Source: Hyaloperonospora brassicae (taxonomy: Eukaryota; Oomycota; Peronosporomycetes; Peronosporales; Peronosporaceae). From it: a DNA stretch of 64,000 bases. The translations under genes and the position numbers were made by a program. Of this stretch, positions 1 to 11,949 are shown piece by piece. Below the pieces are notes generated by a model that had not been told where the DNA came from, did no database searches, and saw nothing but the letters and a program-made list of their open reading frames with translations. Location of the stretch: assembly GCA_947650285.1 (NCBI GenBank), contig CANTFL010000086.1:1550001-1614000 (forward strand), in the 5' to 3' direction. Every line of letters begins with the position of its first letter. The first letter of the stretch is position 1.

Positions 1-3000
1 ATGGAACTGGTGGTTCCCTTGCTCATCGAGCAGCGTCGATGGCGGTCGGGGTACCGAAGAAGGAGCATGAGAAGGTGCTCCGTGAGCTGAGTGGTCTCCG
101 AGAGACATTGGGTAAGACCCAGAATGAACTCGGCGCGATGCAAGCCCGTGTTCAGGCGTTGGAGTTGGCCTTAGCCCGTGTGGATGGTCAGCTTGACCTC
201 CTGGTTCGGATGCAACAGTCGACGTCAAGGCCTTATTTCCAGGCGCAAGCGCCTCCGAGTTCACATGGGACGGGTCCCGATACGGCTTAAGCAAGCCAAC
301 GTAAAACACTGGGTGCGTGCGCAGTTTGCGCGGAAGGTTGAGCGTGTATGCCAATCCCTTATTAGCAATGACCGTGAATGTTCAAATGAAGCGCGGACGC
401 AACTTTGTCTTGAAGACAGCAGAGACTACATTTGTAGGTAGGTTTTTAGCATTGAGTAGAACTTGGTCTCCGACCTTATAACGTTCAATACATCCTCTGC
501 CTTTAACATCAGCTTGTTCCTTTTGTCTATCTTGGCTATCAGCCAGTGCATCACGCACGCGTCGTAACACATTCAATTGCGTTGCGAGAAACTCGCTTAC
601 CTGTTTATGAACAGTAGCAGGGCTACTATCTGCAAGCCGATCGGCCATCTCTCCCCCACCAAGCCCTGAACCACGCAGTGGTAGCGTTAACGGAACGCGA
701 GGGTGTGTGAGACCGTTCACGTAGAACGGAGTAAAGCCTGTAGAGGCATGAACAGCGTTGTTCAACGCAAACTCAACAACAGGGAGCATCGAACTCCAAC
801 GCTTTGGTGTATTAGCGCAAACACTGCGCAAGATGTCACCGATAACGCGGTTGACTCGCTCGGTTTTACCATCTGTCTGCGGATGATCCGCTGTGTACAT
901 GTCCAAACGTGTGCCGAGCACCTTGAAGATGGACTTCCAAAACTTCCCAGTGAAGCGAGGGTCTCGGTCAGAGACAATTTCCACAGGCAAGCCGTGTTGT
1001 CGAAACACTCGATCGATAAACAGCGTAGCTAGACCTTCACCATCAATGGTATCTGGCATAGCCGCCAAGTGAGCCATCTTGCTCAAACGGTCAACAAAGA
1101 CCACAATACCCGTATTGCCTTGCCCATCTTTCGGCAGACAGAACATGAAATCCATGCTGATGGACTCCCAGCACCCAGAGGGTATAGGGAGACTAGCGAG
1201 CGGCGCAGCCGCATGAGCTGAGGGTTTCACCCGTTGACACGTTTCGCACGTACGCACATATGTGCTTACCCATTTGTAAAGTTTGGGCCACCAATAATAT
1301 TGGCTCACGGAGCTATATGTCTTTTCTCGGCCGAGATGACCGCTCACCGCAGTATCATGCGCCTCATAGAGGATGCGATACTTCAATTCCTCATCATGAG
1401 GGACAACGATACGGGGAGTATCCTCCATATCTGTGCTATAGCATAACAGGCCTTGATCGATGGAATATAGATGTAGCCTCGCACGCAATCGTGCCGACAA
1501 TTTAATGCCTGAGTCGTTAAACTCCTCGCTCCCCAGAGCACGTAGCAAAGCTACACAGTGTTCATCTTTGGCATATGCCGAACGAATGAGGTCTGTGACC
1601 GATGATGACAGAGTCGTAACATGAGCAAGCTCATAGTCAGGACTGCGCTACACCGCATCAGCCAAATCATTCTGCTTGACTAACTTATAATTCACCTCGA
1701 AGTTGTACTCGGCAAAGAAGGAAATCCAACTAACCATTTTCTGAGAGAGGTGAGGAGACTGGGTCGCAGTTCGCAGTGACGCATGATCTGTATAGATCAC
1801 AAACGGCTTAGAGCCAAGCTGATGAACTCTGAATTTGACGAGAGCATACTTCATTGCAAGTAGCTCTTTGTCATGAACAGGATAGTTTATTTTTTCAGCC
1901 TTCAGCTGCCGGTACTCATACGCAATGACGCGTTCCCGTCCATCAGAATCTGATTGTAACAGAGCGCTGCCTATGGCAAAGTCAGATGCATCACAGACGA
2001 TACTGAACGATCGATCAGGATCGGGCAAAGCCAAGATTGGCGCATGAAGAAGGCTCTCTTTTACAGCCGTAAAGGCTTCCTGCTCGGTGTTCGTCCAACA
2101 CCATTCCACATCCTTTTTAAGGAGATTGGATAATGATCGAGCCATGTCTGCATAGTTTGCACTATACTTGTGTAAGAAATGGGAAAGACCAAGCCACTTA
2201 CGTAAGTCCTTCTGGTTCTGAGGAACCGGCCAATCGACTATGGCTTTTATCTTAGCGGGATCCGCTCAAAGACCACGCTTCCCGAAGAAGCACCCTAAAT
2301 AGGGAATCTCTTGTGCACCAAAGATGCACTTAGATGCGTTGGCATACAACTTGTTTGTGCGCATGCACTCGAGCACTGCTCGTAAATGGTCGATGTGATT
2401 ATCCACATCAGACCGGCCGTTCATAGCACGACTATGGACAAAGATGTCATCAAAGTAGGTCTGTGCATAACCTCGGTGAGGCCGAAACAGTTGCGTCACA
2501 AGACGATTGAACGTAGCTGGCGCGTTTGGCAAGCCCTGTGGCATAACTAGCCACTCCCAGAGCATACCGCTCGGGGTACTAACCGCTGTTAGCGGGATAT
2601 CTTTCTCACGCATGAGTAATTGGTAATTATCATCGACTAAATCGAGTGCACTGTACATCGTACATTCCACCATATTGTTCTGAAGAACATCTTTCCGAGG
2701 GATTGGTGTCTGAGCCGGGATCGTGGCAGCATTAAGCTTATTGTAAGCATGAACAATCCGCCACTTTTCATTGGGCTTTCGAACACAAAATGTGGGCGTG
2801 GAATGAGGAGATTTGCTCTCACGAACCATGCCTGCTGCGTGCTTTTCACGAAAGAAGTCGTCAATTACTTCGCACTGTTCCTTCGGTAAAGGCCACTGCC
2901 GTGTTACGCAGTATTTAGTTCCAGGAACCAAGTCAATTTCATGACGTACACCTCTATCGGGAGGTAAGACGGACGGTAGTTTGTGACACACCACGTCCTG

Positions 3001-4509
3001 AAACTCCTTTACCAAAGGATAGAACGGATCAAGAGGATTCTTAAGGATCGAAGATCCACTACGGGCACCCAATGCCGCCTTTGTGTCCTCAAGGACAGAC
3101 TCGTCCAATAACGAGGATGAGTTCAACTCAATATCTGGTCGAATGACCACTAATTCGGATAATTCTCCTGCCTGTAAGGCTTGGCTAAATTCGCCGTCAG
3201 ACATTTCGTCTAGTTCAAAGAGAGTATACAAGCATGGAATAGTCTCAAGACTAGTATTGCCATCAATCTGGCCAGTCAACCCAGTGACAAGTGTATATAG
3301 TGTATTATTACTATTATCACTTCGTGACTTCTTAGACGTTGGGCGCTTCACAGTTGCCACCTTACGCTGGAATCGTTTCCTCACACAAACCATACGCCTC
3401 CTAGAGACCGGGACAGTCGGGTCCCCGTGGTTGCTATTTATCTTAGCACGCTCTAGACGAGAGCTCATGTCTTGAACGACATCTGGTGAAGTGTTACGTA
3501 ACTCAAACAATTCACCCAGTGGATTTACACGTACTACTTCACGTACAGCATTCGGGCCTAGCCCTGAACGCTCTGACTTCTCGCCATCAATGTCATTACC
3601 GACATTCAGTGAGGTGCCATTACGGCCGACCTCACTCTGTGTGATTTCACGTGCCACCGCACTGACATCATGGGAATTACTTCCTGTATGTCACGCCCGT
3701 AGGCCAACCATGCTTGACGCATGCAGTGACTCATTATCACAACGAGTATCACTCAACGGAGTACAACTCTCTTCAATCATAATAGAAGAGCTCCGCTCCA
3801 TATTCATGTCATAGACATTCGAGCTAGTTAGCTGCGACATACCAATGTCCAGCACATTGACATCTTCCGCCACTGACTCGCGCCAATAGTGCTTTTGTTG
3901 CCTAGCAAAGGTGGGTTCATGACTCTCCAAAGCTTCGCTAGGAACATTGCGCGTGGCGCCTAAGGTCTTAGACCTCCAATCGATCCATGGTTCATGGTGT
4001 TTAAGCCATGCCATGCCTAGGATGAGATCGTATCTCGAATCCAAGTCAAGGACGAGACAGCGTTCTGTGCTATCAAAGTCCAAAACCCTCACGCCCAAGT
4101 TCAACGGAACTTGAGGCACAGTAACGCGACCACCCGTCGCTAACCGAACAGTGATGGAATCACCATCGTGCGCTTTGAGCGCCTCAGCATATTGCTGACT
4201 TCCCTCAAGGGAACGGCGTCTAGCATAGTTGCATGACGCCCCAGAATCGATTAATATCGACCAGTGCTTCTCAAAGCCTTTAACTGTCGCCTCAGCGACT
4301 AACAAGCCAGACTTGTATCCAAGCTCTGTGATTGCTGGCACGGAGCTCTGTGGGGCTAAGCCCTGTGTCGCTCTACCTCGTAGAGAAGTGACGTAACTCA
4401 GTTCTACCCCAGTAGGGCGCCCCGCGCCTACTGGGTGTCGACGTTTCCCCGTGCCATACCAAGTTTCTGGTTGAGGCTGGGGTTTCGACCCGTAGGAGTC
4501 GTTCGTTGC
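1..4509 (-). pseudogene. pol of the gypsy element: PR-RT-RNase H-INT, four in-frame stops, runs off the window
   Basis: The frame opens after TAA at 4510-4512 and keeps one phase to base 1. It is broken by stops at 3691-3693 (TGA), 2266-2268 (TGA), 1648-1650 (TAG) and 382-384 (TGA). Protease: DSGAS near 4248-4234. Reverse transcriptase: about 2900-2270, with YFDD at 2457-2446; the usual VDGYYQ reads VDDNYQ. RNase H: about 2050-1690, with CDASDFAIGSALL and YTDHASL. Integrase: H-H-C-C finger about 1405-1225, then the catalytic triad D (SMDF, about 1150), D (SDRD, about 970) and E (TERV, about 858). After the stop at 382 the frame continues through a THPVFYVGLLKPYRDP tract to LLDEQGNHQFH at the edge, just where a C-terminal chromodomain would be expected next. 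The product would copy and integrate the element. Confidence 0.93.
4408..4449 (-). promoter_or_regulatory. -1 ribosomal frameshift signal between gag and pol
   Basis: On the minus strand the slippery heptamer G GGA AAC (4449-4443) is exactly in the gag reading frame. A 7-nt spacer follows (4442-4436). Then comes a hairpin at 4435-4408: a perfect 9-bp stem CCCAGTAGG/CCTACTGGG, one bulged C, three more G-C pairs and a GGG loop. The gag stop TAG (4430-4428) sits inside the 5' arm. Slipping back one base moves translation into the open pol frame. Heptamer, phase, spacer length and stem all fit the known -1 frameshift design. Function has not been shown for this copy. Confidence 0.8.
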
Positions 4510-5462
4510 TTACGCAAAGGACAAGTGGGACGTAGATGTTTAGTGCTTCCGCACATGTAACAGCGTCTCACCTCCTGTCGTTGCTCGGCAACATGAAGCT
4601 CAGCTTCACCTTCATCTTCAGCGTTGCTGAGATCCATCGGTTCGGGCTTACAGTAAGCTGAGGTGCTTGCTGAGGTTGCCCTCTCATAGCTTGGGTTGTA
4701 CCCATTCCAACCAAGTCTAGCTGACTTAAAGTTATTCTCAGCATTCTGAGCGATACTCACAGCCTCCTCAAAAGTCGAGGGATGGACTCGAAAGACCTCG
4801 GTCCTGGCAATGCCAGTGCGAAGACCTTCCATGAAGACTGTCACGTAGACGGTCTCAGGGAGAGGGTCGGACTGCATGGCAGCCATCAGAGTTCTCAACT
4901 CCTGGACATAGTCCTTTAACTCGTTCTTACCTTGACGGGTAGACAAGAACCGTGAGCGCACGCAATATGCCTGGTTAGGCGGCGAGAAAACTCGCAAAAG
5001 GTCCAACTTAAGCGAATCCCACGTGGGAAACGCCAAGTTGACCGACGTTCAACACGTCATAGCCCACTCTCTCGCTCTACCATCGAGCTTAGAGATAGCC
5101 AACGAGACCCGCTGGTTCTCAAGTGAGATGAGACCAGAGTCCATGGCCATCTCAATCTCACGGATCCAGAGGGTAAGGTTTTCCCCCTCCTTCCCGGAGT
5201 AACACTTAACGTCCACCCGAAGGGGACGAGGCTTAGCCTCTTCTGGTGGCATAGCCACATAGCGTGTTGGCATAGCCGACGCTACTTGGTTTTGAACCTG
5301 GCCCAACAGGGCCGTTTCATACTGCATGAAGGTCTCTACTCATGCGTTGAGCACATCGGGACCTTGTGCAGCGAGAAACTCCACGTACTCAGGGCCTACG
5401 GCCGCGGTCAGCTTATCAAGCGCGACCTTTTGGGCCTTAGAGAGGGGTGTGGATTGCTCCAT
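4428..5462 (-). pseudogene. gag of the gypsy element, two in-frame stops
   Basis: The ATG at 5462-5460 opens the frame (MEQSTPLSKAQK...), which runs to TAG at 4428-4430, 345 codons in all. Two TGA stops interrupt it, at 5340-5342 and 5049-5051. The middle (about 5230-4740) matches the retrotransposon gag (capsid) fold: a tract with LWIREIEMAM, then FPTWDSLKLDLLRVF, then ELRTLM. Near the C-terminus (about 4575-4530) is a zinc knuckle with CYMCGSTKHLRPTC, that is C-x2-C-x4-H-x4-C, which would bind the RNA genome. No frameshift is seen. Pol lies in the -1 frame relative to gag and overlaps its 3' end by 27 codons. Product role: virus-like particle shell that packages the element RNA. Confidence 0.9.
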
Positions 5463-5506
5463 CCTCACAGAGGATCAGTCGTAACGACTCAGGCGTAGAT
5501 TGACTA

Positions 5507-5518
5507 CAAGTGCTACCA
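5507..5518 (-). other. primer-binding site (candidate)
   Basis: Minus strand TGGTAGCACTTG begins two bases downstream of the LTR end. TGG is the complement of the CCA tail of a tRNA, and TGGTAGCA resembles primer sites that use initiator tRNA-Met. The exact tRNA was not determined. Confidence 0.55.
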
Positions 5519-5520
5519 AG

Positions 5521-5998
5521 TGTAGCGGAGCTACACAGCTCCTTAAGTCAGAGGAAGACTTAACGCTCTTACGAGCAACTTTGGTTCTACGAACCCGACT
5601 CAGAGAGTCAACAAGCTCAGAGAGCTTACGGTCCCCGTTCCTAAGGGACCAAACGATTCAAAAGAATCACAGCACAGAGTGCTCAGGAGTAGCTACCTTC
5701 ACAGGTATTGCTAGCTCCTACCGATCAAAGACGCCTCGTGAGGCACGTGTCTCTTACTGATCAAAAGGGGAACTGAATTTTTATTTCTTTGATTAACCTA
5801 AAAGAACACCTTAGAACAACGTATTTAACCTGCCCTAAATAACCTCTTAAAAGATCTCGCAATCAATTGATGACAGACATCAGTCTTCAACAATTGATAC
5901 ACTCACTGTGTTCTAGAATTACTTTATAGGGTAACCCCCCCCCTCTTGTGTGCACCACACCTATCGTCGACTACCAGCCGACGTGTAACCCCGTTACA
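5521..5998 (-). repeat. 5' LTR of the gypsy element
   Basis: On the minus strand it starts TGTAACGGGG at 5998 and ends GCTACA at 5521, giving TGTA...TACA termini and a length of 478 bp. A TATA-like CTATAAAG lies near 5921-5930. Two bases after the end comes TGGTAGCA, a plausible primer-binding site. A start of TGTAACGGGG is shared with other LTRs in this window (28662; near 58386 the family's 3' end), but the bodies differ. The other LTR is off the left edge, so both ends are inferred from termini and the primer site rather than from LTR-LTR alignment. Confidence 0.75.
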
Positions 5999-7347
5999 CC
6001 TTCCAAGCTATCTTACGAGCTCAATCGCTACCGTCAACGCCGAGACATTAGCTCAATCAATCTCGTTTATTTTCTCTCTCACACTTCTCCTTTGACACCA
6101 TCGAAGCCACATCGGCCGCTTCTCTTCCGACAAGACCGTATGGTCTTCTATGTATTGCTGCTTTGTTGTCGATTGCAGCATTGCGTTTGTCCATCTCAAG
6201 TAAGGTACATCCCGAGGTTTACTATCTTCCGATACAACCCGAGAAGGACTCGATTGTGATTGTAGTTTTCTCAATATCTGGGTCGCTTGCTCGTGGACTC
6301 GTGCCAGGTGCATGCATTCCAGTGGCAATGTCCCACGAACACTTTCAGCCTCATGCTGTTCGATGTCTTCGAGTGGTCGTGTATACACTTACCATGTCAG
6401 CCTTTACGCGAGTGGCCTGATAGGATTTTTTTCGACCAAATCGTGCTCTTCATTGAATGGAAGCGTTACTCAGTACAGTATAGTCACACATGCCGAGGTC
6501 ACGTGACGAGGAGTTGTGGATAAAAGAGTTGATAGACAGGTCACGTGCATCGGTAGTAATGTCCGATGCAGCTTTGTATTTACAACGCCGTTATGCCATT
6601 TGCCACTAGGAATTGCATATAAAATTTAATATCACGACATGTTCGTGGCTATTACCATAGAGTGAGCCCGTTACATGATCCAGAATCTCATGGCGGCTCG
6701 CTGAAATTTCGTCGATAGAGAACGCACGGCCTCGTATGCAAGTGGTAGACATTCAAGCTAATGCCGACAAACGAGCTGGCGAATGGTACTGTCGCTCTTC
6801 GAAGCCCGTTGAAGCAAAGACATGGCACCACGCGACCATTAACTAACAAGCCTTTTCCTATTACGCCCTTGATCAGTCGATAGGCTTCACGAGCACCATC
6901 CTCCCGCAGTTTGTTACAGTACATGAATCACCGATGCCGCGAATTTTCGGATCGGTGCGAGGCTAAACAAAAGCGTCGTGCTAGCACAACAACTCATGTC
7001 AAGACACGTCATCTCTCAAGGCTCATGTGGAAGCGATACATATTGCTCTACCGGTCTCTGCTCCCACGGATTCTTGCATTCTAGCCATATTACTCACAAA
7101 GTAACAGTGATCACACGGCTGTGTTGTGCCGTGCGTAGCAAACACATCACGCCACCTGATCAAACATCTCACAGTCTACTGAAAGAAAGGCATCACAGTG
7201 TCGGGCCACCACTTGCGCTAAATAAGTCTGACGACAGTGCAAAGGGCCAGAAACCGCATACGGCGATACACTCGATGGAACAGATGCAACAGTGCTCGAA
7301 GACCTCGCGATGTTGCTGCGAAACACCGTCAGCATCACGTTTGCGTG
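5999..7347. other. intergenic, no recognised gene
   Basis: This lies between the gypsy LTR and the LicD-like gene. Two short minus-strand ORFs are present, 6388-6053 (111 codons, polar, Arg/Glu-rich) and 6924-6688 (78 codons). Neither has a motif or signal peptide I recognise, and the opposite strand is also open over parts of them. They may be chance or relics. No promoter, repeat or RNA gene was identified. Confidence 0.5.
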
Positions 7348-8247
7348 TTAGTCCCATATCTCGGGCGTCAAGAATCGGTTGCCAAAGATGTACATGAGGT
7401 AGGGCACTGCCTGCGCGGGGCACATGACTTCAAACAGCTCGACTTTGCATATTCGCAACGGGAACACCCAATCTCGCGGAACACGGAATTGTTTCACCGC
7501 CGCAGCGCTCAGCGCCTTCGACAGGACACTGTCGTCCGTCTCCTGAATGACCGGACAATGGACACACCGATGCCAGATCACCGACGGCTCTGGCCCCACC
7601 ATCGTCTCGACGGCAATCCCGTCGCCCACCACGTCTTCTGCCACTGTTGGCGCTGTCAATGGTCTCACGTCGTCCGTGAAGAGTCCGTGGGATTCTTGAA
7701 ACGCAAAGACGTTGACGTAGAACCCGAACGTGGTGTCCACGAACCTCACGGGCACTGCCGTTGTCGTCTCGCCCGCTTCGTGAAGAGAGCTGTTGAACAC
7801 TGTGAGCTCGTAGCCTTCCGGCACTTCCAGTGCCTTTCGATCCGTCGATCGGAGGTAGTCCGCACCAGCCGTCGTGACCCCTACGTCTGCGTTGTAGTCC
7901 CATGGAATGAGCTGCTGCGCCCTGTAGACGCCTAATAAAGTGCCACTGTCAATCCAGTAGACCACTTGGGCGTTCTCCAGTAACACCGTTAGAGCGTACA
8001 GCAGATCGGCTAACGCCTTTACGCGCTGCGGCACAGCAACGCACACTTCTGGTCGGACATAGCGACTGTCGCGATGGGCACTGGAGACGCAGCGACGTAA
8101 GGAATTCGAAGACGGCAGAAACGCGTCGCCTTGGAGTCCATTGTCGTCCAGCGGTGTATACAGCACATACAGCCAGAAGAGCAGCAGCTGCGACGCGATG
8201 ATAAGTGCGACTTTGTGGTACCGCGTCAACGACCGCTTTCGTGTCAT
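7348..8247 (-). CDS. LicD/fukutin-family type II membrane protein
   Basis: From the Met at 8247 this encodes 299 residues. The frame is open to an upstream Met at 8490 (380 residues). The inner start is preferred because it has A at -3 and puts a basic N-terminus (MTRKRSLTRYHK) just before a membrane segment at about residues 13-31, a typical Golgi signal anchor. The LicD/nucleotidyltransferase-like core follows: YWIDSGTLLGVYR (about 97-109) and LIPWDYNADVGV (about 113-124). These match the family pattern of GTLLG plus PWDxDxDxG-type acidic residues that bind metal and nucleotide sugar or CDP-linked substrate. Known members transfer phosphocholine or ribitol-phosphate to glycans; the substrate here is unknown. 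The protein has no frame break and ends in ...FLTPEIWD. The middle Asp of the usual triple-Asp motif is Asn in this protein. It is the only ordinary intact gene in the left 39 kb. Confidence 0.82.
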   Translation of the reverse strand: MTRKRSLTRYHKVALIIASQLLLFWLYVLYTPLDDNGLQGDAFLPSSNSLRRCVSSAHRDSRYVRPEVCVAVPQRVKALADLLYALTVLLENAQVVYWIDSGTLLGVYRAQQLIPWDYNADVGVTTAGADYLRSTDRKALEVPEGYELTVFNSSLHEAGETTTAVPVRFVDTTFGFYVNVFAFQESHGLFTDDVRPLTAPTVAEDVVGDGIAVETMVGPEPSVIWHRCVHCPVIQETDDSVLSKALSAAAVKQFRVPRDWVFPLRICKVELFEVMCPAQAVPYLMYIFGNRFLTPEIWD

Positions 8248-8490
8248 CGTCGACTTGTGTGACGTGGCAGCAAACGCAAAAGGCGTCGACGGGGGTTGGG
8301 GTGGTCGAGGGTAATCGCTCGGTATACACTCCGCCGGAGTCCTGTATACGCTCGAGACGGTTGTGCACCCTTTTTTGGCATCGAGCAAAAGAGACGCCGA
8401 ATGAAATAAAAAGAGTCGAGCACATCGATGTTTCATCGGCTGCGAGTATACGTCGTTTTTTGTCTCGGCTAGTGATGGCAGCGGTGACAC

Positions 8491-11400
8491 CTCACAAAGG
8501 GTTCATTGCAGATGCAGATTTGCACTGCAGAATGAGGGAAACAAACCCCCCGTGGATATCACCGCGGCAAGTCTCGGACCACAGGTAGAGCCAAACGTCT
8601 TTTCGAGTCTGGACGGGATATCGGATTGCGACGCGTTCACTCACCTTGCACCACGTAGGGCGACTAGAGAACAATAATAGTCGAATGACACCTGGCTGTT
8701 AGGGATACGTGGAGACTTTGGCGCACATAGTCTAAGACTGCTCCCACCCCGCCGCGCTGTGGGACAAGCTGGTTGGGCACTGGACAGGATTGCAAATGTC
8801 TCGTCAGAGATCCCGTCATTTCTTGAGCGCGGGTGCAAGCTGACGAGTCGTCAGCATACCCGCGCACTGGATAGCCCTCCTCGAGGGCCAGTCTCAGGAG
8901 GACTGGGGAGCGGCTGAACGGGTGTGGAAGCGGATCTGACACATTCTCCCGACGATTTGTCAAACCAAGCTCTAGGCCGACCCGAATGACGCGGTAAACC
9001 AGGCAGCCACGATCGACACCACAAGCTCCACGATTAGTCTATGGCTACATGCATCTGCCAATTACGCGCGATCATGCAACATGATCACAGAAATATGTCG
9101 TCGGCTATTCGAGGGACCATGCTTTATGCATGCATCCAGTTGCTCGAGCACGACCGAGAGGGCCACCAGGTTTTACTGGGGCCAACCCTGGTCAGCCCCG
9201 GATACTCCGGCGCTGGCGTCATGGCTCAGGAGATACTTGAGATCTTGCACATTGCTAATTCCGTGCGAATAGACCGTCTGAACACGAAAAGGGTGAAAAC
9301 AAAGCCAGTCACAGAATATGGAGTAGATCAGCCGAAGAATAGGGATCAGAGCAGCCACAGAAAGGGTACCTAGTCAGCCTGCAATGTTAAGTTTGGTCAA
9401 AATGGATATCGACGCGTGGTTCGCCAATTGTCGACGGTACAACTCCATCCGTTCGAATTGCCTCATTCAATGGCCAAATCTCTCACAGTTGACTACATCT
9501 GAGTCGTTTATTAGCCATTACTGCAAATGCATCACAGAATACGTGCGTGTAATGCATCGAAGTGCGACTTATAGGCTCGTTTGTTATTTTGGGAGCAAGA
9601 TGTAACCCATTCATGAGCTCAAATTCCGGTTACTGAGTGGATTATACATGCAGTGCGAGCGTCAATTTACTCAATTCGTGCGAAGCAGGTCATTCTCGAC
9701 GGAGGCTCAGTGAAAATAACCTTGATATTGATGGAACAGACCAAATGGACACTGCCCAAATCGCGACCCCACGAGATATGACTGTAAAAATAGTTTGTAC
9801 AAACCCTCACAGTCAAAAACGCCGTTCACATTTTTTATTCATTTGACGCAGACAACATGAATTTCTGATGTACAGCAGCCGCTATGAATATATAGCATTT
9901 GCTTATGCGTAAGCACGCAAGAGACTAGTCTGAACCAGCACAACGCGCATCGGAAGTGGTGTGAAAAATCTACGCAGTGTTGATTGTGCGTAATCGGATT
10001 TGACGTTAAGTAGCCGGCTAGCTGTGACCGAAATGAGTAGATGATGCTGGCGAAATTGTGGTCATTTCAACGAGAGGTGCACCGCACTTTTGAGCTTAAA
10101 GGTACAATTTGGAGAATGGTAATGATCCATAAGCGATGGCGGCGACTTCGCACGATCAAGTAGGATGCATTAGCCCATATCAATGGCATCTAAATCTCAA
10201 AGCTGACCCTCGGTAGACAAACCGGTTATCCACCTGCGCAGTCATCAAGCTCGGAATGGAAATGAAAATCGCCATGGTATGGAAAACAGTGCACACGCCC
10301 TTATAGAGATCCGCATCTAACATCCGAATTTCTTCATGACAATCCGGCAGTAAGGGTACATTTAGCAGATCATTTCTTTGCTCTTTCACTTACCGCGGGG
10401 CATATCTTTTGCGTCAATAGGTGATACACCAACTGTACGCGGGGGATTTGCCAGTAATATGTCGATGTCTTGCAAAAATCAAAGATAGTAGAAGATGATA
10501 TTGCATTGCATTCGATGACATTGACCTTGTGAATGAATTAAGCAGGCAGCACGTCGGCAGAAACGATACTTTTGGTCTTCCACATCTTCTGCTTCCAAAC
10601 CGATGAAAAACAGCGATCGTGAGTCTGATTAATGAAGTTGCCCTTCACGCATCTAAATTTTACATATGTAGTTCATGATGACATTTCAGGGTCCCTCACA
10701 TGTATGCCTGGCACTATACGGTGAACGCCGCATGTTCGATGTGTCTTACCAAATGTAATACGTCAATATATAAAACGTATTTTTATCGTTCAACATAGTT
10801 GTACACGTTTTGAATTTTTTCAATTACAGCGTTCTCATCACGGAAAGAATTACTATTGGCATACTGAACGCGGTAAAGGAATAAATCAATAATTTGACGA
10901 TATATTAGTATAAGTCACGGATCGATTTGCCTAACGAGTGAACGTGTAATGGGGCACACGACTTTCCAGACAACTGGCATGCCCTTTTTCCGATACTATA
11001 TAAGAAGATGTCGTTTCAAAGTACACGTACATCGTGTGCGCAAGAAAGATAACTTTTTAAGTAACAAAATGCTTTGAATCCGCAAAAGTGAATTGTGTTT
11101 TCAGAACGTGTTACATATCTTTTATTGAAAAGAGTGGAAAGATTGATGGTATATTTAGGTACACATATGACCCACTATATCCTTTTTTAATGCCACTGTC
11201 CGGTGATGTGTCATAGTACCTCCCTCGCGTATATCGATCTCCATACCTTCCGGTGCCTGACAGGGCTTCTAGTGGCAACATTCTGTCAAAGTTGACTCGC
11301 ACTAGGAAAGATGTATAACCTTTATCACTCCAGATAATTTAAATTTACACGATTCCCACCGATGACATACAACAGGCCACCCGTTATACTGAACGTGAGA

Positions 11401-11949
11401 ACCTCGATTTTCATTTGTCAGCATTTGCGCAATAAGATCGATACGAGGCGTTGGAAGAGGCAAAGATCAATTACTCTTACCCCACACGGTAATCGCACCG
11501 TACTGATTTCGTAGTCATTTCTCCTAGGTACGCGATTTCGGATAATTTATGTGCAATCGTTCTGGCTTCGTATTTGATCCTAGATCGCTTGTAACGCTCT
11601 GCGATGTAATAACACAGGATAATTAGTGCCATTCTGTAGCTCAACAGCTTGATATAAAGTCATGGGAACGTACAGGCGCACATTATTAGCAAAACACTGC
11701 ACGATGAAGTCACATCGTAAGCTGCTATACTCATGAACACATGCTTCATAAATGCAGTCGTTCAACTCTTGCTTTTTAATCGTGCTTGCATATTAGGTAT
11801 TCAACTGATATATCGGCTGCAAGTTATATGTTGAATACTATTGGTTTTGAATTATATAAATGCATCTTTCGCCTGCAAAGAAAATGTATAGCGCCCCATC
11901 CGTATTAAACTCGATGGCTTTGATTTAATTATTCAAGGTACAATCAACG
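8491..11949. other. non-coding stretch upstream of the LicD-like gene
   Basis: No gene is supported. ORFs are all under 111 codons, overlap on both strands and carry no family motif. One short minus-strand ORF (11302-11111) has an Arg/Gly/Tyr-rich run (GRYGDRYTRGRYY), which may be chance. The base composition becomes AT-rich after about 9.8 kb. Parts of 10-11.9 kb may continue the decayed repeat unit described next, but I could not align them with confidence. Confidence 0.5.

Larger units (their letters stand above)
1..5998 (-). mobile_element. Ty3/gypsy LTR retrotransposon, 5' part, truncated by window edge
   Basis: Read on the minus strand the order is LTR (5998-5521), primer-binding site (about 5518), gag (5462-4428), then pol as protease, reverse transcriptase, RNase H and integrase down to base 1, where the reading is still open. 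This domain order, with integrase last, is that of Ty3/gypsy elements. The 3' end and 3' LTR lie outside the window, so LTR age and target-site duplication cannot be judged. Gag has two and pol four in-frame stop codons but no frameshift was found in either. The copy therefore decayed by point mutation and is probably dead on its own, although its protein motifs are still well kept. Confidence 0.95.

Noticed and set aside
39..290. Plus-strand ORF with coiled-coil-like sequence (MAVGVPKKEHEKVL...)
   Set aside because: It is antisense to the C-terminal part of the gypsy pol, whose minus-strand frame stays open to base 1 and reads a typical LLDEQGNHQFH tract there.
3083..3475. 130-codon plus-strand ORF
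   Set aside because: Antisense to the gypsy pol region between protease and reverse transcriptase.
7237..7935. 232-codon plus-strand ORF
   Set aside because: Antisense shadow of the LicD-like gene; Arg/His-rich composition typical of a mirror frame.
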